Shown: positions 39,783 to 47,448, numbered from the stretch's first letter. The stretch is 64,000 nucleotides of DNA from Terrimonas ferruginea DSM 30193 (GCF_000425585.1 NZ_KE384402.1:66204-130203); one strand, 5' to 3'. The notes: a model not told the origin generated them from the sequence alone. Numbers and translations are program-made.

Positions 39783-40213
39783 AACAAATCCGCCCGGCCG
39801 TTGCTGCCGCCGTTTTTAATAACCAAGGCCAGATTCTTCTTCAAAAAAGAAAAGATGTCAATCGCTGGGGACTGATCTCAGGTCACGTTGAATTTGGTGA
39901 AAGTGTTGAAGAAGCCATGCTGAGAGAGATAACGGAAGAAACAGGCACACAGGCACAACTTTTACGCCTTATTGGTGTGTATTCTTCTCCTTCATCCCAG
40001 ACATACCATTACACCGATAAAACGGTTCAGTACATCACCACCTATTTTGAAGCACGCTTACAAAATGAGTTCCCCGAAAATTTTTCCAACGAAGAAACAG
40101 CAGCGCTCCGGTTCTTTCATCCCGACCAAATACCCGCAAACGAACTCGCTCAGTTGCACCCCAACTGGCTCACTGACGCCTTAAGTCCCGCAACCTCCGT
40201 ATACATCCGTTGA
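39773..40213 (+). CDS. NUDIX hydrolase
   Basis: 146 residues from the ATG at 39773; the frame upstream belongs to a repeated ART-gene tail. The Nudix box is complete: GHVEFGESVEEAMLREITEE followed by TGT, matching Gx5Ex7REUxEExGU (residues about 36-58). The N-terminus QIRPAVAAAVFNNQGQILLQKR and the Trp in RWGLISGHVE are typical. Such enzymes hydrolyse nucleoside diphosphates linked to another group; the family includes ADP-ribose and oxidised-nucleotide pyrophosphatases. Its place directly after the ART-like modules raises the possibility that it acts on ADP-ribose products, which is speculation. Confidence 0.9.
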   Translation: MTEQQIRPAVAAAVFNNQGQILLQKRKDVNRWGLISGHVEFGESVEEAMLREITEETGTQAQLLRLIGVYSSPSSQTYHYTDKTVQYITTYFEARLQNEFPENFSNEETAALRFFHPDQIPANELAQLHPNWLTDALSPATSVYIR

Positions 40214-40235
40214 TGGCTATGTGGCTTCGCTTTAA

Positions 40236-40243
40236 TATTTTTG
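40236..40243 (+). promoter_or_regulatory. -7 box TATTTTTG, 6 nt before the HipA-like start codon
   Basis: An exact TAnnTTTG followed by CAATAC and the ATG at 40250. The TTG within it is in frame but is part of the promoter. Confidence 0.55.
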
Positions 40244-40249
40244 CAATAC

Positions 40250-41059
40250 ATGTCTGCAACGCCTGTTAACGAAATCACACCCTTACGCACCGTACACGCC
40301 GTACGCTACGTAACACCTCTCCGCGAAGGCGGCTCACTGCCCGCCATCGCAGAAGCGGATGACGGTTTTCTGTACGTACTCAAATTCAGAGGAGCCGGTC
40401 AGGGTGTTAAAGCACTCATTGCCGATCTCATCGGCGCCGAACTCGCGCGCCTGCTGGGCTTTAAAGTACCCGAACTCGTTTTCGTTCAGTTGGACGCCGC
40501 ATTCGGACGCACAGAACCCGATGAAGAAATCCAGGAATTGCTGCGCAAAAGCACCGGTCTCAACCTCGGTTTGCATTATCTCTCCGGCTCTATCACCTAC
40601 GACCCTGCCGTTACACCATTGCCTGCAGAACTGGCATCGAAAGTGGTTTGGCTGGATGCCTTTCTCATGAACGTAGACCGGACGGCCCGCAATACCAATA
40701 TGCTTAGTTGGAACAAAGAGCTCTGGCTGATCGATCATGGCGCCTCGCTTTATTTTCACCATAACTGGCCCGACTGGCAGCAACAGGCGGCCAGGCCTTT
40801 TGCCCAGATCAAAGATCATGTGTTGCTCAACCAGGCATCGGAGCTGGAAAAAGCAGACAAAGAAGCGCATGCCCTGATCACACCCGATCGGATCCGTGAT
40901 ATTGTTTCGCTGATCCCCGACGAATGGCTTGCATTGAATGCAGAAATAAATTCACCCGATGAAGGCCGGGATGTTTATACACGTTTCCTTACAACCCGCC
41001 TCCAATCTTCTCACCTGTTTTTAAACGAAGCACTGCATGCAAGAGCGTCACTTGTTTGA
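40250..41059 (+). CDS. HipA-like kinase-fold protein
   Basis: 269 residues. HipA-type pattern: LYVLKFRGAGQGVKALIADLIGAELARLLGFKVPELVFVQLD (the ATP-binding Lys in VLKF and the alpha-C helix), VVWLDAFLMNVDRTARNTNML (catalytic-loop NVDRTARN, compare HipA NxDRHxxN) and LWLIDHGASLYFH (DHG in place of DFD/DFG). It is a compact form of about 270 residues without the N-terminal subdomain of E. coli HipA. A DUF3037 gene overlaps its end by 23 bp, a pairing I recognise from many bacteria. No Xre antitoxin is adjacent. Whether it is a toxin or a housekeeping kinase is unknown. Confidence 0.82.
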   Translation: MSATPVNEITPLRTVHAVRYVTPLREGGSLPAIAEADDGFLYVLKFRGAGQGVKALIADLIGAELARLLGFKVPELVFVQLDAAFGRTEPDEEIQELLRKSTGLNLGLHYLSGSITYDPAVTPLPAELASKVVWLDAFLMNVDRTARNTNMLSWNKELWLIDHGASLYFHHNWPDWQQQAARPFAQIKDHVLLNQASELEKADKEAHALITPDRIRDIVSLIPDEWLALNAEINSPDEGRDVYTRFLTTRLQSSHLFLNEALHARASLV

Positions 41060-41420
41060 GTATGCGGTGATCCGCATTGTTCCCCGCGTAGAACGCGAAG
41101 AATTCCTGAATGCAGGAGTGATCGTCTATTGCAAATCACTCTGCTTTCTCGATATGAAATACGTGGTCAACCACGAAAAACTGCATGCATTTGCCCCTGA
41201 TATCGACTGCAACGAACTGAAGGAACATCTCACCGCTTTTGCGTCCATCTGCGCCGGAAAAAAAGATGCCGGCCCGATTGCGTTACTGGAACCTGCACTC
41301 CGTTTCCGCTGGCTAACGGCCTGGCGCAGTACCATCGTGCAGACTTCGCGCGTACATCCCGGGCTTACTACAGATGCAGACGCAACACTCATCCGGCTTT
41401 TCGACCAATTGGTTTTATAA
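41037..41420 (+). CDS. DUF3037 protein, partner of the HipA-like kinase
   Basis: 127 residues. Typical DUF3037 opening: LFEYAVIRIVPRVEREEFLNAGVIVYC, then FRWLTAWRSTIVQTSRVHPGL and DATLIRLFDQLVL at the end. The gene overlaps the HipA-like gene by 23 bp in another frame, so the two are translated as a unit. No biochemical role is established for the family. Its constant association with HipA-like kinases suggests that it regulates the kinase or is its substrate. Confidence 0.82.
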   Translation: MQERHLFEYAVIRIVPRVEREEFLNAGVIVYCKSLCFLDMKYVVNHEKLHAFAPDIDCNELKEHLTAFASICAGKKDAGPIALLEPALRFRWLTAWRSTIVQTSRVHPGLTTDADATLIRLFDQLVL

Positions 41421-41442
41421 GCCAGATGCCTGCCACAAATCG

Positions 41443-41450
41443 TAAATTTG
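41443..41450 (+). promoter_or_regulatory. -7 promoter box TAAATTTG of the YoaK-like gene
   Basis: An exact TAnnTTTG, 15 nt before the GTG at 41466. Confidence 0.55.
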
Positions 41451-41465
41451 TGCAAATCATCTATT

Positions 41466-42194
41466 GTGTTTCGTCATAAAGGCAAAACCCGAACACCACT
41501 GCACAACCTCCGGCTGGCCTCGATTTTATCGGCTGTTGCAGGTATGGTCAACGTTACCGGCTACCTGGCGATCGGACAACTGACCACCAATGTAACCGGG
41601 CACTTTGCCTATTTTGCCGAAGACCTGTCCCACGGAAATTACTACCGGGCGGGCGTATTGCTGCTTTTCGTGCTTTCTTTCCTGACGGGCGCTTTTGTTT
41701 CCGGATGTCTGACTGAATTCTTTTCGCGCCGCAACGACCGGTACCGGTATATGGTACCCGTGCTGCTCGAAGGGCTGATCCTCGTCGCCCTGTCATTGCT
41801 ACCACTACTTGCAGCCGAACGATGGACCTATATAATTGCCTGCCTGCTGTTATTTGCCATGGGTTTACAAAATGCGCTCGTGACATCTGTGTCCAACGCC
41901 ATCGTACGGACCACCCACCTCACCGGGTTATTCACCGATCTGGGGATCGAATTGGCGCAATGGTCGTATTACCGGCAGCCTGATGATCGCAAAAAGCTCC
42001 GGACTTCGATCAAACTGCGTATCGTAATCGTCGGTTGCTTCATGGCAGGGTGTGTAACAGGTGGCATCCTCTTCAGCCACCTGCACATGAAGGTGCTGCT
42101 GCTCGCCGCAATGCTGCTTGCAACGGCGCTGACCTACGACACCTTGCGTTACCAGGTGTTGTTGCTTCGGAGAAAATATCATCATCACCGGTAG
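41466..42194 (+). CDS. YoaK-family (DUF1275) membrane protein
   Basis: 242 residues with six predicted transmembrane helices: LASILSAVAGMVNVTGYLAI, AGVLLLFVLSFLTGAFVSGC, MVPVLLEGLILVALSLLPLL, WTYIIACLLLFAMGLQNALV, VIVGCFMAGCVTGGILF and VLLLAAMLLATALTY. Family hallmarks are the QLTTNVTGHFAYFA motif and GLQNALVTSVSNAIVRTTHLTG. The start is taken as GTG at 41466 because the in-frame TTG at 41448 lies inside the -7 box. The function of the family is unknown; transport has been suggested. It lies 70 bp before the ABC ATPase gene. Confidence 0.85.
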   Translation: MFRHKGKTRTPLHNLRLASILSAVAGMVNVTGYLAIGQLTTNVTGHFAYFAEDLSHGNYYRAGVLLLFVLSFLTGAFVSGCLTEFFSRRNDRYRYMVPVLLEGLILVALSLLPLLAAERWTYIIACLLLFAMGLQNALVTSVSNAIVRTTHLTGLFTDLGIELAQWSYYRQPDDRKKLRTSIKLRIVIVGCFMAGCVTGGILFSHLHMKVLLLAAMLLATALTYDTLRYQVLLLRRKYHHHR

Positions 42195-42264
42195 TTTTCG
42201 GCTTGGTTAGCATCCGCTTGTTGTATTTTTACGCCGTCAGCTTTAAATCTTTGTTTTACCTGCA

Positions 42265-43227
42265 ATGGATCTATTAACAGTAACGGATATCAGTAAGCAA
42301 CTTCCCGGCGGTTTTACCCTCGCTCCTATCAGTTTTGAAGTGCCGGCTTTGCGCAAGATCGCATTGGCGGGAGAAACCGGTTCGGGCAAAACCACACTTC
42401 TCCGCATCATCGGCGGACTTATTCAACCCGATTCCGGCGAAGTAAGATTGGAAGGAAAAAAAGTGAAAGGGCCGATGGAAAAACTCATTCCCGGACATGA
42501 ACGCATCGCCTATTTATCCCAGCATTACGAACTTCCCAATCATTACACCGTAGAAAATATTCTCGAGTACGCCAGCAAAATGCCGGAACATACCGCGGAA
42601 CAATTATACGAAATCTGCCAGATAACGCATTTACTCAAACGCAAAACTGACCAGCTTTCCGGAGGAGAAAAACAACGTATCGCGCTGGCGAGGATGTTAA
42701 CCACACTGCCGGATCTGCTATTATTAGATGAACCTTTTTCCAATGCAGACATGCTGCACAAACAACGGCTCAAGGAGGTGATACGTGATATCGGTGAACA
42801 ACTGAGCATTACCTGCATATTGGTATCTCACGATCCGCTGGACAGTCTTTCATGGGCCGACGAGCTGCTGGTACTGCGCGATGGCAAACTCATACAGCGC
42901 GATAATCCGCTTGACATTTACCATCAGCCCAAAAACGAATATGTTGCGGGGTTGTTTGGCACCTATAACCTGTTGCCTTCCGAACTTTTCCCTCGATTAT
43001 CCGCCGGTGCACAGATCATGATCCGCCCGGAGCAATTTATTCCGACCGACCAGTCCGAAGCGATCGTATCCGGTATCGTTAAGGAAGTATTGTTCTACGG
43101 AAGTTTTACGGAACTGGAGGTGCGGATCGCCAACCGTTCCCTCTGGGTGCGAGTGCTGGAGCCCCGTTACAGCAAGGGCGACGTGATCCACCTCACCATG
43201 GCGCTGGGTAGCCTGCATGCGCTCTGA
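42265..43227 (+). CDS. ABC transporter ATPase with C-terminal TOBE-like domain (FbpC/PotA type)
   Basis: 320 residues. The ATPase domain shows Walker A GETGSGKTT (about 35-43), Q loop AYLSQHYELPNHYTVENIL, signature LSGGEKQRIALARM and Walker B DLLLLDEPFSNAD, then the switch His in LVSHDPLDSL. Residues about 250-320 form a TOBE-like regulatory domain (AQIMIRPEQFIP, GIVKEVLFYGSFTELEVRI). The architecture is that of importers for iron, polyamines or molybdate. No permease or binding-protein gene is adjacent, so it is an orphan whose partner lies elsewhere. Confidence 0.85.
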   Translation: MDLLTVTDISKQLPGGFTLAPISFEVPALRKIALAGETGSGKTTLLRIIGGLIQPDSGEVRLEGKKVKGPMEKLIPGHERIAYLSQHYELPNHYTVENILEYASKMPEHTAEQLYEICQITHLLKRKTDQLSGGEKQRIALARMLTTLPDLLLLDEPFSNADMLHKQRLKEVIRDIGEQLSITCILVSHDPLDSLSWADELLVLRDGKLIQRDNPLDIYHQPKNEYVAGLFGTYNLLPSELFPRLSAGAQIMIRPEQFIPTDQSEAIVSGIVKEVLFYGSFTELEVRIANRSLWVRVLEPRYSKGDVIHLTMALGSLHAL

Positions 43228-43232
43228 TTCCT

Positions 43233-43240
43233 TACATTTG
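43233..43240 (+). promoter_or_regulatory. -7 box TACATTTG, 5 nt before the Crp/Fnr-like start codon
   Basis: An exact TAnnTTTG followed by TATCT and the ATG at 43246. Confidence 0.55.
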
Positions 43241-43245
43241 TATCT

Positions 43246-43836
43246 ATGGATTTGTTTGAACGCATTCACGCCCATGTCAACCGCAGTTCCCGCCTCTCCG
43301 ATGCCGATCTCGAAATCATGGATGGCTTATTGGAAAAGCGAATGATAAAACGCAAAACCATGTTGCTGCAGGAAGGCGAAGTATGCCATTTCGAAGCGTT
43401 CGTGAACCAGGGATGTATCCGCTCTTATTATTTGGATGAAAACGGATTTGAAGTGACGCTGCAATTTGCAATAGAAGACTGGTGGGTCAGCGATATCGCC
43501 AGTTTCCATGAGCAGAAACCCAGTCACATGTTCATCGAAGCATTGGAAGATTGTGAACTGTTAGTCCTCAATCCCGCCACCAAAGAATCACTGCTTCAGC
43601 AACTCCCCTCACTCGAAAGGTATTTCCGGCTGATGGTTCAACGCAATCTCTCCTCCCTGCAATCACGTTTATTTAAAACAATAGCCACGTCGGCGCAGGA
43701 CAAGTACCTCGACTTCCTGGAAAAATATCCCACCATCCCGCAACGTGTACCCCAACATTATATAGCTTCCTACCTCGGCATCTCCCCTGAATTTTTGAGT
43801 AAAATAAGAACGAGAATGGCCAGGAAGTCAATTTGA
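43246..43836 (+). CDS. Crp/Fnr-family transcriptional regulator
   Basis: 196 residues. The N-terminal cyclic-nucleotide-binding-type beta-barrel shows MIKRKTMLLQEGEVCHFEAFVNQGCIRSYYLDENGFEVTLQFA (the GEVC turn) and a central dimerisation helix. The C-terminal winged HTH is QHYIASYLGISPEFLSKIRTRM. It lacks the Fnr cysteine cluster, and the cNMP-binding Arg is not obvious, so the effector is unknown. It stands just upstream of the detoxification cluster and is a candidate regulator of it. The predicted transcript is nearly leaderless. Confidence 0.87.
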   Translation: MDLFERIHAHVNRSSRLSDADLEIMDGLLEKRMIKRKTMLLQEGEVCHFEAFVNQGCIRSYYLDENGFEVTLQFAIEDWWVSDIASFHEQKPSHMFIEALEDCELLVLNPATKESLLQQLPSLERYFRLMVQRNLSSLQSRLFKTIATSAQDKYLDFLEKYPTIPQRVPQHYIASYLGISPEFLSKIRTRMARKSI

Positions 43837-43893
43837 GAATTAGATAATTTGAAAATTTGGCAATAAAATGCATTTTCGAATTGTCAAATTGTC
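43837..43893. repeat. ATTTGAAA-type imperfect inverted repeat with central AAAATGCATTTT
   Basis: Starts right after the Crp/Fnr stop codon. The left arm AATTAGATAATTTGAAAATT and the right arm ending CAAATTGTCTAATT are imperfect reverse complements around a symmetric AAAATGCATTTT centre (43867-43878). Same family as at 20.0 kb. Confidence 0.7.
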
Positions 43894-43925
43894 TAATTAG
43901 CATTTCTTGTCCTGGTTCAATGTTT
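43894..43925 (+). promoter_or_regulatory. 32-bp element shared by two promoter regions (copy 1, before pirin)
   Basis: TAATTAGCATTTCTTGTCCT continuing GGTTCAATGTTT. It differs at one base (C/T at the eighth position) from 45795-45826, which lies at a similar distance before the dioxygenase gene. It lies 45 bp before the pirin start. It may be a shared operator or promoter, or a duplicated block that includes the neighbouring repeat. Confidence 0.55.
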
Positions 43926-43970
43926 TTCCGTTCCGGTTGTGCCAATTTTGAGGTACAAAAATCACGCAGG

Positions 43971-44849
43971 ATGGAACGAAAAGATTTTCTGAAAAAAGGC
44001 TTATTGGGGACCGGCATGCTGGTTACCAATGCGGCATTGGGCGGAGTGCTCCGCAACGACATCGACGAGTTGAAAGAGCTGGAAGTTATGGGTTTGAATC
44101 ACTTACCCAACCCGCAAACATGGCAGGGACCTTTTGCAGTATTGCATCGCGCCCATACCCGCGGTCATGCCTCACACGGTTGGCTCGACAGTCACCAGAC
44201 TTTCAGTTTTGCCAACTATTATAATCCGGACAGTATGCATTTCGGGGTGCTGCGCGTGCTGAACGATGACCGCATAGATGCGTCGAAGGGTTTTGGCCGT
44301 CATCCGCACGACAACATGGAGATCATTTCCATACCACTGGAAGGAGATCTCGAACACAAAGACAGCCTCGGCAACACCGCCGTGATCCGCGCAGGCGACA
44401 TCCAGGTGATGAGTGCCGGCACTGGTGTCTTTCACAGCGAATACAATAAGAACGACGATCGCGAAGCACGTTTTTTACAAATCTGGGTGTTCCCGCGTCA
44501 ACGCAATGTGGAGCCGCGTTATGATCAGTTAACGCTGGATATACATGCACGCAAAAATAAATTGCAACAAATCCTTTCTCCCAATCCGGGCGATGAAGGT
44601 GTATGGATTCACCAGGACGCCTGGTTTCACATGGGACGATTCGACAAAGACATTTCCGTTGATTATTCACTGAAGAAAAAAGACAACGGCATTTACGTAT
44701 TTGTGATCAATGGCAGCGTGCAGATTGATGATGTTACACTTGACAAACGCGATGGCCTGGGCATTTGGAATATCTCCGGACTCTCCCTCCAATCGTTGAG
44801 TGACGACACCGAAATACTGATCATGGAAATCCCGATGACCATTTCATAA
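43971..44849 (+). CDS. Pirin-family protein (putative quercetinase-like cupin)
   Basis: 292 residues. The start at 43971 follows the shared upstream element; the longer frame from 43857 runs through repeats. The N-terminus MERKDFLKKGLLGTGMLVTNA looks like a Tat-type leader with a degenerate twin-arginine (RK-FLKK), so export is possible. The pirin bicupin is shown by FGRHPHDNMEIISIPLEGDLEHKDS with metal ligands His-x-His and Glu, VMSAGTGVFHSEYN, LQIWVFP and the second cupin GIYVFVINGSVQIDD. Bacterial pirins can oxidise flavonol-like quercetin. With the downstream genes it suggests aromatic or quinone detoxification. Confidence 0.86.
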   Translation: MERKDFLKKGLLGTGMLVTNAALGGVLRNDIDELKELEVMGLNHLPNPQTWQGPFAVLHRAHTRGHASHGWLDSHQTFSFANYYNPDSMHFGVLRVLNDDRIDASKGFGRHPHDNMEIISIPLEGDLEHKDSLGNTAVIRAGDIQVMSAGTGVFHSEYNKNDDREARFLQIWVFPRQRNVEPRYDQLTLDIHARKNKLQQILSPNPGDEGVWIHQDAWFHMGRFDKDISVDYSLKKKDNGIYVFVINGSVQIDDVTLDKRDGLGIWNISGLSLQSLSDDTEILIMEIPMTIS

Positions 44850-44859
44850 AAAAAGAAGC

Positions 44860-45428
44860 ATGTCAATCAATAAAACAGCCACCACACAATATCCCGTTAT
44901 CGATCTCATTCGGCAGCGCTGGAGTCCGCGGAGTTTTGCGACAAAGCCATTTCGCCGGACGATATGCATACGATCCTCGAAGCTGCATCGTGGTCGTTCA
45001 GCGCCATGAACGAACAACCCTGGCGATATGCCGTTGCTTATCGCGGTACAGCACTCTTTGATATCTTTTCATCCTGGCTGGCGGCCGGCAATCAGCCTTG
45101 GGCGAAGCATGCAGCGGCTTTAGTGCTGAGCAGCACCGTTACTTCGTTTGCGAGTGGCCGTCCTTACCCTGATGCGTTGCATGATGCAGGCGCTGCCAAT
45201 ATGTTGCTGACATTACAGGCGGGAAGCATGGGCATCGGCGTTCACCCGATGGCAGGATTTGATAAAGCAGCAGCGGAATCATTTTTGCCCGAAGGGCTGC
45301 AACCCGTGATCATGCTGGCAATGGGTTATCCTGATACGCATGAGAAATTGGATCAGCCTTACCGTACGCGTGAACTGGCACCCCGAACACGCAAATCACT
45401 AAATGAATTTCTCCTTAACGCAGAATAA
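44860..45428 (+). pseudogene. Nitroreductase-family gene with a single-base frameshift
   Basis: The start ATG at 44860 opens a frame reading YPVIDLIRQRWSPRSFATKP, which contains the FMN-binding RWSPRSF motif (RxSxR). The rest of the enzyme continues in another frame: ISPDDMHTILEAASWSFSAMNEQPWRYAVAYR, AGAANMLLTLQAGSMGIGVHPM, PVIMLAMGYPD. Joining needs one extra base at about 44948/44949, so one base has been lost there. Without the repair, translation from ATG 44964 gives 154 residues lacking the FMN motif. Full length would be about 190 residues, the normal size. A sequencing error or a real recent mutation are both possible. Confidence 0.8.
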
Positions 45429-45435
45429 CAATGTT

Positions 45436-45723
45436 ATGAAACTGAACATACTGGTATTGTGCAGTCACCCTGAAATAAAAGACACGATCTTACGCTTGCT
45501 GTCTGCAGAAGCTGATTGGAATGCCGAAGCCGCCATCAATGCAGAAGAGGCATTACAGGCAAAAGGCAATTATGATGTCATCTTACTCGGCAGTGGCTTT
45601 TCACTGTCAGCCGACAAAGAACTTTGCAATCATTTGCAACAACAACATCCCAGCGCCCGCATCATCGAACATTACGGCGGCGGAAGTGGATTATTGTTTG
45701 GCGAAATAAGAGCTGTAATTTGA
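45436..45723 (+). CDS. Receiver-like protein lacking the phosphoacceptor Asp
   Basis: 95 residues from the ATG at 45436 (the longer frame from 45403 overlaps the nitroreductase). The fold looks like a shortened response-regulator receiver: KLNILVLCSHPEIKDTILRLLSAE, then YDVILLGSGFSL, then SARIIEHYGGGSGLLFGEI. At the position where receivers have the phosphorylated Asp (ILLDxxL) this protein has Gly (ILLGSG), and the acidic pair near the N-terminus is missing. It therefore cannot be a normal phosphorylated receiver. The function is unknown. It lies 8 bp after the nitroreductase stop. Confidence 0.65.
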   Translation: MKLNILVLCSHPEIKDTILRLLSAEADWNAEAAINAEEALQAKGNYDVILLGSGFSLSADKELCNHLQQQHPSARIIEHYGGGSGLLFGEIRAVI

Positions 45724-45794
45724 AAATTTACCCTGACACTTCGGGATTGATAATAAAAAAATGCATTCCCAAATTATCAAATCTTCAAATTACC
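45724..45794. repeat. ATTTGAAR-family repeat (third copy)
   Basis: Begins at the receiver-like stop codon with GAAAATTT and ends with AATTATCAAATCTTCAAATTACC; the central AAAAATGCATTCCC corresponds to the AAAATGCATTTT of the 43.8-kb copy. It is less symmetric than the other two and runs straight into the second shared promoter element. Confidence 0.65.
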
Positions 45795-45826
45795 TAATTA
45801 GTATTTCTTGTCCTGGTTCAATGTTT
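45795..45826 (+). promoter_or_regulatory. 32-bp element shared by two promoter regions (copy 2, before the dioxygenase)
   Basis: Second copy of 43894-43925, one base different, 44 bp before the ring-cleaving dioxygenase start. The equal distance to the start codons (44-45 bp) supports a regulatory role. Confidence 0.55.
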
Positions 45827-45870
45827 GCCGCCAATACAAACAGGATATTTGCTCTATAAAACCACAGATC

Positions 45871-46812
45871 ATGAATAATCAAATAAAAGGCCTGCATCAC
45901 ATTACGGCCATTGCATCTGACGCGCAACGTAACTACGATTTCTATACACGCATACTGGGTTTACGCATGGTAAAGAAGACCGTCAACTTCGACGATCCGC
46001 AAACCTATCATTTCTATTTTGGCGATGAACAAGGTACGCCCGGCACCATTCTCACTTTCTTTCCCTGGACACATGCCCGCGCCGGCAAACCCGGTACCGG
46101 TATGGCTACCGAAATCGGTTATGCTGTACCCGCTGACAGCCTTGACTTCTGGCAACAACGTTTTAAAGAAATGAATGTGCCACACGGTCCTGTCCGCGAA
46201 GAATTTGGTGACACGGTATTACCTTTTTCCGATCCTGACGGGTTGCAACTGAAACTGGTGGTTCCTGCCAATGCAGATCCACGCAAACCCTGGACAACCA
46301 ACGCAGTGAATGAAAACAAGGCTACACGCGGTTTTCACAGTGTGGCGCTTAGTTTAAAAAACACCGATGATACCGCTAAAATACTGACCGATATCTTTGG
46401 TTATAATCTCGACAATCAAGAAAATAACCGCTATCGTTTCAAAACTGACGTAATTGAAACCGCCAATCTCGTCGATCTGATTCTCGACCCGGAAGCAGGT
46501 CATGGTATCAATGCAGCTGGCACCAATCACCACGTGGCATTCAGGGTGAGTGACGAAGAAGTGCTGATGCATTTCAGGGAGAAAATATTATCTGCCGGAT
46601 TCAACATCACGCCCAAGATCAACCGTGACTATTTCTTCTCACTTTATTTCAGAGAACCCGGCGGCGTATTATTTGAACTGGCCACTGACAATCCCGGATT
46701 TGCGACTGATGAAACGGTAGAGAACCTGGGAACAAGTCTGCGCTTGCCCAAGCAATATGAGCAGGCGCGTGAGCAAATCGAAAAAATCTTACCTAAACTC
46801 ACACAGGCATGA
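45871..46812 (+). CDS. Ring-cleaving dioxygenase of the glyoxalase/VOC superfamily (MhqA/MhqO-like)
   Basis: 313 residues; start at 45871 (MNNQIKGLHHITAIASDAQ). Two VOC modules: the first with GLHHITAI (metal His), YDFYTRILGLRMVKKTVNFDDP, YHFYFGDEQGTPGTILTFF; the second with GFHSVALSLKN, GTNHHVAFRVSDEE (metal His) and YFREPGGVLFELATD (metal Glu in LFELATD). This matches the MhqA/MhqO/LinE-like group that opens hydroquinone or catechol rings. It overlaps the next gene by 4 bp (ATGA), so the two are coupled, as dioxygenase and esterase genes are in Mhq clusters of Bacillus and Staphylococcus. Confidence 0.88.
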   Translation: MNNQIKGLHHITAIASDAQRNYDFYTRILGLRMVKKTVNFDDPQTYHFYFGDEQGTPGTILTFFPWTHARAGKPGTGMATEIGYAVPADSLDFWQQRFKEMNVPHGPVREEFGDTVLPFSDPDGLQLKLVVPANADPRKPWTTNAVNENKATRGFHSVALSLKNTDDTAKILTDIFGYNLDNQENNRYRFKTDVIETANLVDLILDPEAGHGINAAGTNHHVAFRVSDEEVLMHFREKILSAGFNITPKINRDYFFSLYFREPGGVLFELATDNPGFATDETVENLGTSLRLPKQYEQAREQIEKILPKLTQA

Positions 46813-47444
46813 GCAACGCACAACAACATACATTAGATATCCGCCAAAGTGGCCGTCCGTTGGACGGCGCTTCGCGGGTGTTGATCCTGCTGCATGGACG
46901 CGGCGGATCGGCAGAAGACATAATCGGATTGGCGAATCACTTATCGGTGGATGGATTTACGTTACTGGCGCCGCAGGCAACAAATAACACCTGGTATCCG
47001 TATTCGTTTATGATGCCGCATAAAGCCAATGAGCCATGGTTGAGCAGTGCCCTTGAAAATGTAGCGGCAGTAGTGGATGAAGCAATAAAAGCTGGTGTAG
47101 AAAAAAAAGACATCTACTTCGCGGGCTTTTCGCAGGGGGCGTGTTTGATGCTGGAATACCTGGCGCGTAATGGAGAAGAGTATGGAGGCGCGGCGGCCTT
47201 CACAGGTGGACTGATCGGCGAAAGGCCGGATCAATCGGTTTATAAAGGTAACTTCGGTGGCATGCCTGTTTACCTAGGCACCAGCGATCCCGATCCGCAT
47301 GTGCCGGTGGAGCGTGTGAAATTTACAACAGCCGTATTGGAAAAAATGGGCGCGAAAGTAACGGAGAGAATATATCCGGGCATGGGGCATACGATAACGA
47401 AGGAAGAAATAGATGAGGCGAATAAAGTCGTATTTAGTAGTTAG
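46809..47444 (+). CDS. Phospholipase/carboxylesterase-family hydrolase (MhqD-like)
   Basis: 211 residues of the alpha/beta-hydrolase fold. The triad is Ser in GFSQGACLML (near residue 110), Asp in SDPDPHVPVERV and His in GMGHTITKEE. The oxyanion region is ILLHGRGGSAED. Its length and motifs match MhqD/YodD-type carboxylesterases that go with ring-cleaving dioxygenases. The start codon overlaps the dioxygenase stop (ATGA). The likely task is hydrolysis of the ring-opened product. It is cytosolic, with no signal peptide. Confidence 0.87.
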   Translation: MSNAQQHTLDIRQSGRPLDGASRVLILLHGRGGSAEDIIGLANHLSVDGFTLLAPQATNNTWYPYSFMMPHKANEPWLSSALENVAAVVDEAIKAGVEKKDIYFAGFSQGACLMLEYLARNGEEYGGAAAFTGGLIGERPDQSVYKGNFGGMPVYLGTSDPDPHVPVERVKFTTAVLEKMGAKVTERIYPGMGHTITKEEIDEANKVVFSS

Positions 47445-47448
47445 TAAA

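Noticed and set aside
41037-41059. Overlap of the HipA-like and DUF3037 genes as an annotation error
   Set aside because: Both reading frames carry conserved family sequence through the overlap (LFEYAVIRIVP begins just inside it), so the overlap is accepted as real.
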